From the NCBI GenBank assembly GCA_036005185.1, contig DASYQS010000003.1:1-64000 (forward strand): 64,000 nt of DNA, in the 5' to 3' direction. This document shows, one piece after another, positions 25,795-32,538 of the stretch. The DNA comes from VBAU01 sp036005185. Lineage in GTDB: Bacteria > Bacteroidota > Bacteroidia > Chitinophagales > Chitinophagaceae. Under the pieces are notes generated by a model that ran no database searches, had not been told where the DNA came from, and saw only the letters and a list, made by a program, of their open reading frames with translations. The translations under genes were made by a program, and so were the position numbers. The stretch's first letter is position 1. Each line of letters opens with the position of its first letter.

Positions 25795-26373
25795 TTATTT
25801 TCTTAAAGAATTTCGTCTTATACGACTAAGTGAACTGTCTGTAATGCCAAGATAGGAAGCAATATGTTTAAGGGGTGCGTTTTGAAGAATATCCTGGTGC
25901 TCTTTCATTAAATCGACATATCTTTCCTCTGCACTTCGATTAATAACAGCCAATGTTCGCTGCTTGAATGAAACGAGTTCCTCCAAAAGCATAAGCCTGC
26001 CAAATTCTCTGAACTCGGGTATGGTATGAAAAAGTTTATTCACTTTATCATAAGAAATAGAATATGTCAAACATTCTGTAACTGCTTGAATATTTTCCAT
26101 CGAGGGAGTTTGTTGGAAAAAAGAAGCTGGGTCATAAACTGCCTGATACTGTGAAAAAAAATTTGTTGTTACTTCATTTCCTTTTGGAGTAAAAGTGTAA
26201 GCTCTCATTAATCCTTCAATCAAAAAGACGGAATCACTTACTTTACCTTGTTTTAAAAAAAACTCATCTTTGACAAAGTGTCTTTCTTCGTATTCTTCAG
26301 CCATAATGTTAATAGCCTTTTGTGATAATAGTTGGCTCTTCTTAAAAAAATCTTTTAAAGGCTGCTTGCTCAT
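25795..26373 (-). CDS. Crp/Fnr-family transcriptional regulator
   Basis: A 192-residue cNMP-binding-fold regulator. Residues 20-120 form the sensor barrel (VKDEFFLKQGKVSDSVFLIE, GLMRAYTFTPKGNEVTTNF). The C-terminal helices YVDLMKEHQDILQNAPLKHI and ASYLGITDSSLSRIRR form the winged helix. No 4Fe-4S Cys set is visible and the cAMP-binding Arg/Ser signature is not evident, so the signal is unknown. Such short regulators in Bacteroidota often control neighbouring detoxification genes. The three genes downstream are probably its targets. Confidence 0.85.
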   Translation of the reverse strand: MSKQPLKDFFKKSQLLSQKAINIMAEEYEERHFVKDEFFLKQGKVSDSVFLIEGLMRAYTFTPKGNEVTTNFFSQYQAVYDPASFFQQTPSMENIQAVTECLTYSISYDKVNKLFHTIPEFREFGRLMLLEELVSFKQRTLAVINRSAEERYVDLMKEHQDILQNAPLKHIASYLGITDSSLSRIRRNSLRK

Positions 26374-26417
26374 ATACTGTAAAAAATTTTGGGAAAAATA
26401 GCAATATTCATATTAGC

Positions 26418-26433
26418 TTATGGCCTGTCATAA
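26418..26433. promoter_or_regulatory. candidate operator upstream of the Crp/Fnr-type gene
   Basis: TTATGGCCTGTCATAA is an interrupted palindrome (TTATG...CATAA, 12 of 16 symmetric) 45 bases upstream of the regulator ATG. It shares GGC...GTCAT elements with the arms of the repeat at 25744-25781, so autoregulation is possible. Confidence 0.35.
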
Positions 26434-26562
26434 AACCATTATATAACGTTGAATTAGTTGCTTGTATTAAGCCTCTAATCAAATAAAAGGATTTTTACTG
26501 CTGGCACAATGTTCAAAACGCAGCAAAAATAGCCAATTGTATTAAGAAGGAGAGGTCATTTG

Positions 26563-26800
26563 CTAACTGCCAGTGGCTATTTTATGTTTCATTGGGGATT
26601 GAAACTTATCTCTCAAAATCCTCATATCCTCACTCACTTTTCTATCCAAAATTTTGGCATAATGCTGTGTAGTTCGCAGGTTTTTATGCCCCAACATTTT
26701 GCTTCATCCGCTTCAAGTCGAATCCCAAGATTGAACAAACAGTGATGATTCGCTAACACAAAGATTTTAAGGTGATTTTTTTTGAGATGTTTTGTAAGAA
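26563..26800 (-). pseudogene. tyrosine recombinase (integrase) C-terminal remnant
   Basis: The minus strand at 26563-26703 reads SKMLGHKNLRTTQHYAKILD followed by RKVSEDMRILRDKF. This is the catalytic end of Bacteroidota phage/transposon-type integrases, including the LGHKN box and the nucleophile Tyr of HYAK. Upstream the homology continues in another frame (CLFNLGIRLEA), so at least one frameshift separates the two, and the rest of the catalytic domain is not recognisable. The gene is dead. It marks the 26.5-28.6 kb stretch as a former mobile element. Confidence 0.7.
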
Positions 26801-27023
26801 AATGGGCAAATGCGAAAGCGAAGATATGCGGCTGCAATTGATGATACTTTAAGTCGCAAAAAGACTTCGGCATAAAGAAACGCTTACCTCTATTACTTCA
26901 GATACTATTTATTCCGATTCCTTTTTGCCTCCATGCAGCCGCCTGAGATCAAGGCTTTCTTTTTTTCCATTTTTTCTTTTACAAAACAATTTTTTTTCAT
27001 TAACAGATTAAAACTTTTAAAGT
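26801..27023. other. non-coding remainder of the decayed element
   Basis: No gene is recognised between the integrase remnant and the small plus-strand gene. More degenerate integrase sequence may be present but cannot be read. Confidence 0.3.
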
Positions 27024-27230
27024 ATGCAACGCAAACAATTCTCACGGCTAATGTACCTGTCTTGGGAAATCCAGCGCAGGAGAAAAAGTAATCGCTCCCG
27101 TGCATTGCTGGCAGCATGGGCGATTTATCAAAATGAAGATATAACGGTTTACCATTTGGTAAAAAAACACAGCCACGAAAAATATCCTAACAAAATTCAA
27201 ATGGACAGTCTGACCCTATTCAATCAGTAA
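27024..27230 (+). CDS. small basic protein associated with ssb
   Basis: A 68-residue basic protein: a helical N-terminus (FSRLMYLSWEIQRRRKSNRS), then ALLAAWAIYQNEDITVYHLV and a C-terminal KYPNKIQMDSLTLF. I recall similar short proteins next to single-stranded-DNA-binding genes on Bacteroidota mobile elements, but their function is unknown to me. It is 31 bases ahead of the ssb gene and probably co-transcribed. Confidence 0.55.
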   Translation: MQRKQFSRLMYLSWEIQRRRKSNRSRALLAAWAIYQNEDITVYHLVKKHSHEKYPNKIQMDSLTLFNQ

Positions 27231-27261
27231 ACAATTTTTATTCATACTTAAATTTTATGTT

Positions 27262-27759
27262 ATGGAACTCGTAGGAAGATTAACAGCAGATGCTAAAGTA
27301 AGCATCCTAAAAGATGAAAGAAAAGTAGTCAACTTTTCTATTGCCATTAATGACAGTTACAAACCTAAAGGCAGCGAAATGGTAACTAAGATTACCACGT
27401 TTGTTAATTGCTCTTATTGGATTAATCCTGCAGTTGCGGAGCATCTTACAAAAGGCACTTTGGTTGAGCTATCCGGTCGCATTGGGGTAAACGCATGGAC
27501 AAATGCGGAAGGCGAAGCAAAAGCAAGTCTCACTTTTCATGTGAACAACATCAAACTTCACGGCAAAGGCAATGCAGCTTCTAAGGAATCTAATTACTCC
27601 GTGTTATTTGTGCTGTATTTTCTTTGTGTGCTCAGTGGTTTTAATCACTGTTTTAAATACGTCAACGGCGGCCCCACTTTTTCAACACCATGTTCCTTTC
27701 TCATGTTGTTTCTTTCTTCTTCGGTCATATTTTTAGCTACGCCTGCGCTAAGTTTCTGA
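27262..27759 (+). CDS. ssb: single-stranded DNA-binding protein, C-terminus replaced
   Basis: Residues 1-105 form the OB fold of bacterial SSB: MELVGRLTADAKVS, VVNFSIAINDSYKPKG, INPAVAEHLTKGTLVELSGR and LTFHVNNIKLHG. After about residue 112 (position 27597) the sequence turns into a hydrophobic stretch (VLFVLYFLCVLSGFNHCF) that lies antisense to the cupin remnant. The usual Gly/Pro-rich linker and acidic DDDIPF-type tip are missing. The original 3' end was therefore lost in a rearrangement and the frame now reads through foreign DNA. The product may still bind ssDNA but could not recruit partner proteins. This looks like a mobile-element ssb rather than the housekeeping copy. Confidence 0.8.
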   Translation: MELVGRLTADAKVSILKDERKVVNFSIAINDSYKPKGSEMVTKITTFVNCSYWINPAVAEHLTKGTLVELSGRIGVNAWTNAEGEAKASLTFHVNNIKLHGKGNAASKESNYSVLFVLYFLCVLSGFNHCFKYVNGGPTFSTPCSFLMLFLSSSVIFLATPALSF

Positions 27760-27899
27760 AAGTATTCTTCCATTTTACCTGCTTGTTGATGGCATATCAT
27801 TACTTTGGCTTCTCCTTTTCCTATTTTGGCAAAGGTATGAGGCACCATCCTAGGGCCAAACACTAAGTCCCCCGCTTTGGCGGTATAGGTTTCATTGCG
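27645..27899 (-). pseudogene. cupin gene, C-terminal fragment
   Basis: The minus strand reads NETYTAKAGDLVFGPRMVPH and TFAKIGKGEAKVMICHQQAG, then KMEEYFQKL, up to a stop at 27645. This is the last third of a cupin-type protein. Its start is missing: at about 27899 the frame is joined to the broken membrane-protein gene. The tail closely resembles the remnant at 5.4 kb, so a cupin gene of this family has been scattered around this genome. Confidence 0.65.
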
Positions 27900-28180
27900 C
27901 CTACCCGCCGGTGCAGCTTTGTTTTCCCTTTCAGGATCAGAAAGGGTTGCAGTATCAGCATCAGCAACCAGCCAATCATCATCATACCATGAAAATGCTG
28001 CACCGTTTTGAAGCCATCGAATGTTGGAAAAAATTGAATGTAGGTTTTGTAAAAACCGACATGCACTATTACCAGCAGCAGGATGATGCCGATAATCGTC
28101 ACCATTATAAATTTTGAGGAAATGGGAATGGCATTTTTGTAAGGAGGGATTTCCGGCAACACCTTTTTATCTTCTCTCAT
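27863..28180 (-). pseudogene. membrane protein gene, N-terminal fragment
   Basis: From the ATG at 28180 (MREDKKVLPEIPPYKNAIPI) the product has a first helix (FIMVTIIGIILLLVIVHVGF) and a second with HFHGMMMIGWLLMLILQPFL, then GKTKLHRRVG. This is the start of a multi-helix DUF2306-like membrane protein. Immediately after RRVG the frame enters the cupin remnant out of frame and stops, so at least two thirds of the protein are missing. Upstream codons to 28270 are open but unlikely to be the start. Confidence 0.6.
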
Positions 28181-28341
28181 AATGGAAGGTTTATTTATTT
28201 TTAAAGCTCCCCATTTGTGACTACGCTGCCAATCCTCTTTTAGGAGGAGAAAGATCAACGAGGCAGGCACGAACCAGTGCAGGGGAAATTATTGCAAACT
28301 GAAGTGCAGGGTTTTAAAAGTTTAGTCAGCTTATTTTTCAA

Positions 28342-28638
28342 TCAAAACAGCTTTGCTATCACACTCTCTATTGTTTGCCAGAAAGCAGTGTCCTTTATAT
28401 CCCAGATAATTTTATTCAACAGTACAAGCCCCAACACCAATGCAAAGGGACTGATGCGTTTTGTACGCCACGAATCTGTCACGGCAATTATCGCTACGAC
28501 AATTACAATAATATTCCTGGACATGTCAATGCTACCATCACGACTGGCATCGAGGTAGACTCTCAACGTCCTGGACAAAGCCGGGCTGATCAACATAAAA
28601 GCTGTGCCACACATCAAGAGGGTTTCTTCGTTACATAA
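28342..28638 (-). pseudogene. membrane protein gene, C-terminal fragment
   Basis: The open frame has no good start codon (only a TTG) and encodes the end of a multi-helix protein: MCGTAFMLISPALSRTL, RNIIVIVVAIIAVTD and FALVLGLVLLNKII. It looks like the C-terminal half of the same DUF2306-like type whose N-terminal half lies downstream at 27863-28180. As the C-terminal half comes first on this strand, the two are best explained as remains of tandem paralogues. It abuts the stop of the TonB receptor gene. Confidence 0.5.
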
Positions 28639-28652
28639 ATAAAATTGTTTGA

Positions 28653-31097
28653 TTAATACTGCACCCGTTTTTTTTCCTCTTCTGCCCCAGTCGTAACGTT
28701 TCGGTTCTGTTTCAATTTTGTATTACCAAAATTCCGAGAGTAAATAAGCTTGAAAGTTCTTTGTGCAAATTTGATACGAATGTCGCCAACAAGATTTTGC
28801 TTCGGGATGTTAACATAGCTTCTGAATTCAAAAGTGTTAAACACATCATCTATCGAGAAATTGATGGCGTCTTTTCCGGATAATTTTTTTCTCACTCCAA
28901 AATCAAGCTTGCCCATTGCCCTGTTAATTGCGATACCACGCAAGGTCCGTGACAGATAAAATCCTGATAGTTCAATTGAAAAATCTTTCGGCAGATTAAA
29001 CCGCTGGCTCATATAAATATTAATGTTTTTATTTTCCAGCCGTACCGACTCGCTTTTATAAATGGCATTCACCTGCTCCCATAGCCCGGTTATATTATAG
29101 AACATGCTCCACCATTTTGAAACAGTTACCGGAACAGAAACTACAGCAGACACTTGGTTTTTATTCTTAAGATTTTCAGCGGTGACGATTGTTTTGTTGG
29201 TTACCGAATCAACCGTTGGCTGGAATTCTGCGATCGCATGATCTTCTTTTGTAAACGCAAGTGAAAGAAAATATTTCCTGAATGAATAACCCACACTCAC
29301 TTTATTGGAAATGGCAGGCTGCAAAGCAGGATTCCCGGTCAATACAGAATTTGAGCTGGAGAAATAAGTAAAGGGGGCCAGTTGATTGATTTTGGGTCTG
29401 TCAATTCTGAGGTTGTAGGAAAGATTGAAAGAATTATTATCATCAACTTTATGAGAAAGAAAAAAACTGGGGAACAAATTTCCGTAATGACGGTCAACAA
29501 TATTTTTTATTTCCTTTGTACCGAGGTTGGAATTGGTGTACTCATAGCGCAGCCCCACTTTAACACTTGTTTTTTCGCTTGCAGTCATATTGAATGAAAT
29601 GTAGGCGGCAGAGTAATCTTCCTTAAGTTCATATACCGCAGAATAGGAAGGATCTCGCTCCCAGTTATTTTGCTTCAGCCGTTCATAACTGATGTCATTG
29701 TTAAAAGAAGCGATGGTTCCCTTGAGCCCGGCATCCATGCTTATCTTTTTGGAAAGTTTCCTCGAGTAATCTGCACCTGTTACCCAAAAATCTATAGGAG
29801 TCCTTTTCCCGCTTCTTGCTATGGCATCATAAATAAAAGCGCCTGATTTGTTATAAGATTGGGTGTAATAGTTAACCGGCTGATCATTATTGTAGTGAAT
29901 ATAATCTGCATTCACACTTAAATTTTCGCCTTCTCTGAATGTGTGCTGCAGGTTGAGATTTACGCCATAGTTCAACCAGTTATTGATCTCACTGTTGGCA
30001 TTAAACTTCAGTGTATCGAGCTGACCGTTTAAATAAGTCGAATTAGTTTGATGCTCTCCCTGGCTGAACAACCTGCCGGCGCTTGTAACTAAAATTCCGA
30101 ATAAGGTGTGGCTGCCAGCCTGGTAATCCAACCCCACACGGGCATTATAATTCCAGGTAGTGTCAATTCTGTCTGTGTTTAAATAGTTTTCAGTAATGTT
30201 TCCATTGTTAGACACCCGGCTATATCCGTCAACCGTGAAAGGTTTTTTTGTTCTTGATAATGAAATATCTCCGAAAACATTTGTTTTTCCTTTGCGATGA
30301 TTAATGTTCAGGCTTGTCTGGCCCATCCATCCTTTGCCATAGCCAATGGTGCCGGATACGGATCCGTTGGTGCCGAAATTGTCATTCTGTTTTAAAACGA
30401 TATTGATATAACCGGCATTTCCTCCTGCATCAAAATTGGCAGGTGGTGTGGTAATAAGTTCTATTTTATCAATGTTTGCTGCGTTCATGCCTTCCAGCAT
30501 TTGTATCACTGATGAAGCGGGCATGTAACTTAATTTTCCATTGATCATTACATTTACTCCGTCTTTCCCAAGCATGGAGATAATATTATTTTGCCGGTCA
30601 ACCATGATCCCCGGTGAACGTTCCAAAACTTCGAGAGCGGTGTTGCCGGCAGATACAATGCTATTAGCTACATTCACTACCGTGCGATCGATCTCCTGCA
30701 CGATGAAAGGTCGTATAGCCACAACTTTTACTTCAGCAAGCTGTTTTACATTTTCAGAAAGATTCAATTCAGGAATTGTGACAGCAGTTTTGTTTTCGTC
30801 AACAATTACAGGGGCCGAGGTATAGGTAGTTTGGTACCCCGACATTGAAGCTGATAAAAGGTAAGAGCCGGGGCGGATATTTTGAAACTGATAATTCCCC
30901 GTTTTATCAGATATAGATCCTTTTACCAGCGAAGAGTCTCTGCTGTTGAGCAATAATACATTTACATTAGCAAGCAGGCCACCGTTTGAGCCTGTTACTT
31001 TTCCCTGGAGTATCTGACCGTACAAGCCGGAGTTTATAAACAGGCTGATGAGCATGAAGGCGTAAAGGGGGATGTTTGGAAAAGAATAAATTTTCAT
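28653..31097 (-). CDS. TonB-dependent outer-membrane receptor (outer-membrane beta-barrel family)
   Basis: A receptor of about 814 residues. The start chosen is the ATG at 31097 (MKIYSFPNIPLYAFMLISLF), giving a normal signal peptide; an upstream ATG would add 13 residues. A CarboxypepD_reg domain (ILQGKVTGSNGGLLANVNVL...) is followed by the plug (VVNVANSIVSAGNTALEVLE, GVNVMINGKLSYMPASS, DKIELITTPPANFDAGG, GYINIVLKQ) and a barrel of the OMP_b-brl_3 type ending near FKLIYSRNFG. No SusD partner is present. The SgcJ-like gene lies directly upstream on the same strand, and the two-component system beyond it may control both. Confidence 0.85.
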   Translation of the reverse strand: MKIYSFPNIPLYAFMLISLFINSGLYGQILQGKVTGSNGGLLANVNVLLLNSRDSSLVKGSISDKTGNYQFQNIRPGSYLLSASMSGYQTTYTSAPVIVDENKTAVTIPELNLSENVKQLAEVKVVAIRPFIVQEIDRTVVNVANSIVSAGNTALEVLERSPGIMVDRQNNIISMLGKDGVNVMINGKLSYMPASSVIQMLEGMNAANIDKIELITTPPANFDAGGNAGYINIVLKQNDNFGTNGSVSGTIGYGKGWMGQTSLNINHRKGKTNVFGDISLSRTKKPFTVDGYSRVSNNGNITENYLNTDRIDTTWNYNARVGLDYQAGSHTLFGILVTSAGRLFSQGEHQTNSTYLNGQLDTLKFNANSEINNWLNYGVNLNLQHTFREGENLSVNADYIHYNNDQPVNYYTQSYNKSGAFIYDAIARSGKRTPIDFWVTGADYSRKLSKKISMDAGLKGTIASFNNDISYERLKQNNWERDPSYSAVYELKEDYSAAYISFNMTASEKTSVKVGLRYEYTNSNLGTKEIKNIVDRHYGNLFPSFFLSHKVDDNNSFNLSYNLRIDRPKINQLAPFTYFSSSNSVLTGNPALQPAISNKVSVGYSFRKYFLSLAFTKEDHAIAEFQPTVDSVTNKTIVTAENLKNKNQVSAVVSVPVTVSKWWSMFYNITGLWEQVNAIYKSESVRLENKNINIYMSQRFNLPKDFSIELSGFYLSRTLRGIAINRAMGKLDFGVRKKLSGKDAINFSIDDVFNTFEFRSYVNIPKQNLVGDIRIKFAQRTFKLIYSRNFGNTKLKQNRNVTTGAEEEKKRVQY

Positions 31098-31168
31098 AAC
31101 AAAAGTTTTGATTAAGTCGAGATAGTTCTTGATCATTACTTCGGCATTTGTTTCACCGGGTCATACTG

Positions 31169-31636
31169 TTACACTTCTTTTACAATAGGAACTACTACTC
31201 CTGCAGTCATTAACCATTTCCCGTTTTTTTTCACATAAATCAGGGTTTCCAGGATATCTTCCGGATCGTCTTTCTTTCCTTCATGTATCATGGTACCGCT
31301 AAGATGGCATACAAGGTGTGCAATGGCAATATCCTTTGTTACAAAGCGGATGGTCACAGATTTTTTCTCCATTACTGATTCTTTAAACATTGTGCCGTGA
31401 TAGACCTGGTGTGCATATTGCGACTCCCTGCGCCCTTTCCACCATATTCCTACAGCATTTACCCAATCAGTATTTTCTGTAGTATAATTTTTCAGATCAT
31501 CATAATTATGATTGTTCCAGCTATATATCATTGCATAAACCTGCTTATTGATGGCAGCTTCATCTTTGGTGCGATTTTGGGCAGAAATGAGCCCGGCAAT
31601 TAATAACAAAACTGTTGTTGCAAATACTTTTTTCAT
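31169..31636 (-). CDS. SgcJ/EcaC-like secreted NTF2-fold protein
   Basis: A 155-residue protein with a signal peptide (MKKVFATTVLLLIAGLISAQ) and an NTF2/SnoaL-like fold of the SgcJ/EcaC type: INKQVYAMIYSWNNHNYDD, the DWVNAVGIWWKGR strand, a central helix, VTIRFVTKDIAIAHLVCHLS and KNGKWLMTAG. The ligand is unknown. It precedes the TonB receptor by 71 bases on the same strand and is likely co-transcribed. Confidence 0.8.
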   Translation of the reverse strand: MKKVFATTVLLLIAGLISAQNRTKDEAAINKQVYAMIYSWNNHNYDDLKNYTTENTDWVNAVGIWWKGRRESQYAHQVYHGTMFKESVMEKKSVTIRFVTKDIAIAHLVCHLSGTMIHEGKKDDPEDILETLIYVKKNGKWLMTAGVVVPIVKEV

Positions 31637-31712
31637 ATTTAATTATTTTCTTTTAACGATGCCTCTATGTGAAGGCATAAGCATAGTACAAAAGCGACAA
31701 CTTAGCAAAGGA

Positions 31713-31735
31713 GCCGGTTAAAAAATTTTACCGGC
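31713..31735 (-). terminator. hairpin after the response-regulator gene
   Basis: GCCGGT (31713-31718) and ACCGGC (31730-31735) pair, extended inward by an A/T stem. It lies about 110 bases beyond the response-regulator stop on the minus strand. No strong T-tract follows, so termination is only a possibility. Confidence 0.35.
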
Positions 31736-31843
31736 GATTTTGAAAATTCTGATCCGGATGCTTAATAAGAGATAAAATTCCTTAACTCTAGTTATCCCGG
31801 CAATCCTCCTTTTGCAGCAGATGAAAATCCTTCCGCGAAGTAA

Positions 31844-32476
31844 TTATAAATTGATATTTTCACTCAACACTTTAGCAATAGCTTCTTTGCCGCAATTCAC
31901 ATGCAGTTTAGCATAGATATTTTTGAGATGGGAACGCACTGTATTGAATGCAATGTTCAGTTTATCGGCAATGACCTTGGTGCTATGACCTTTGGTGAGT
32001 AGTTTCAACACTTCCAATTCCCTCTCTGTAAGATCGTAGTGGTTGAGGGCCTTCGATGGTGAAAAACTATCTATCACTTTTTTGGCAATAGACGGGCTCA
32101 TCGGCGCTCCACCTTCCACCACATCACGAATGGCCTCAAATATTTTTTCAGGGTCTGTTTTTTTCAGCAAATACCCATTGGCGCCGGCACAAAGGCATTG
32201 AAACAATTTTTCATCATCTTCGAACACGGTATACATAATCACGGCGGTTTGCGGCCTCGCTTCCTTTACCATGCTTACTCCTTTTATACCGCTCTCGCCC
32301 GGCATATCGATATCCATCAATACCACATCGGGTTGATACACTCTTGTAATATTCCCGGCATCTGTACAATTATTGTAATCGCCCAACACTTCGTAATCCG
32401 GTACCGATTGCAGCAGGTAGGCAAGCGATTCTCGCAGGCGGTCATTATCTTCAAATATAATTACCCGTATTGGCAT
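31844..32476 (-). CDS. LuxR-type (NarL/FixJ) response regulator
   Basis: The start chosen is the ATG at 32476 (MPIRVIIFEDNDRLRESLAY), which begins exactly at the receiver domain; the frame extends 11 codons further. The receiver carries the acidic pair in FEDND, the phospho-acceptor Asp55 (VVLMDIDMPGESG), the Thr in VIMYT and the Lys in LLKKTDPE. The C-terminal GerE domain has LTERELEVLKLLTKGHSTKV and NIAFNTVRSHLKNIYAKL. It lies about 60 bases after the histidine kinase gene and forms a two-component pair with it. Confidence 0.9.
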   Translation of the reverse strand: MPIRVIIFEDNDRLRESLAYLLQSVPDYEVLGDYNNCTDAGNITRVYQPDVVLMDIDMPGESGIKGVSMVKEARPQTAVIMYTVFEDDEKLFQCLCAGANGYLLKKTDPEKIFEAIRDVVEGGAPMSPSIAKKVIDSFSPSKALNHYDLTERELEVLKLLTKGHSTKVIADKLNIAFNTVRSHLKNIYAKLHVNCGKEAIAKVLSENINL

Positions 32477-32538
32477 GTACATTAAAATTAAGATTACCGG
32501 TACAAACATATATCCTCTTTTAGGACTATACTGTTTCG

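Noticed and set aside
26560..26745. A 61-codon plus-strand open frame
   Set aside because: It is antisense to the integrase remnant and does not resemble a protein.
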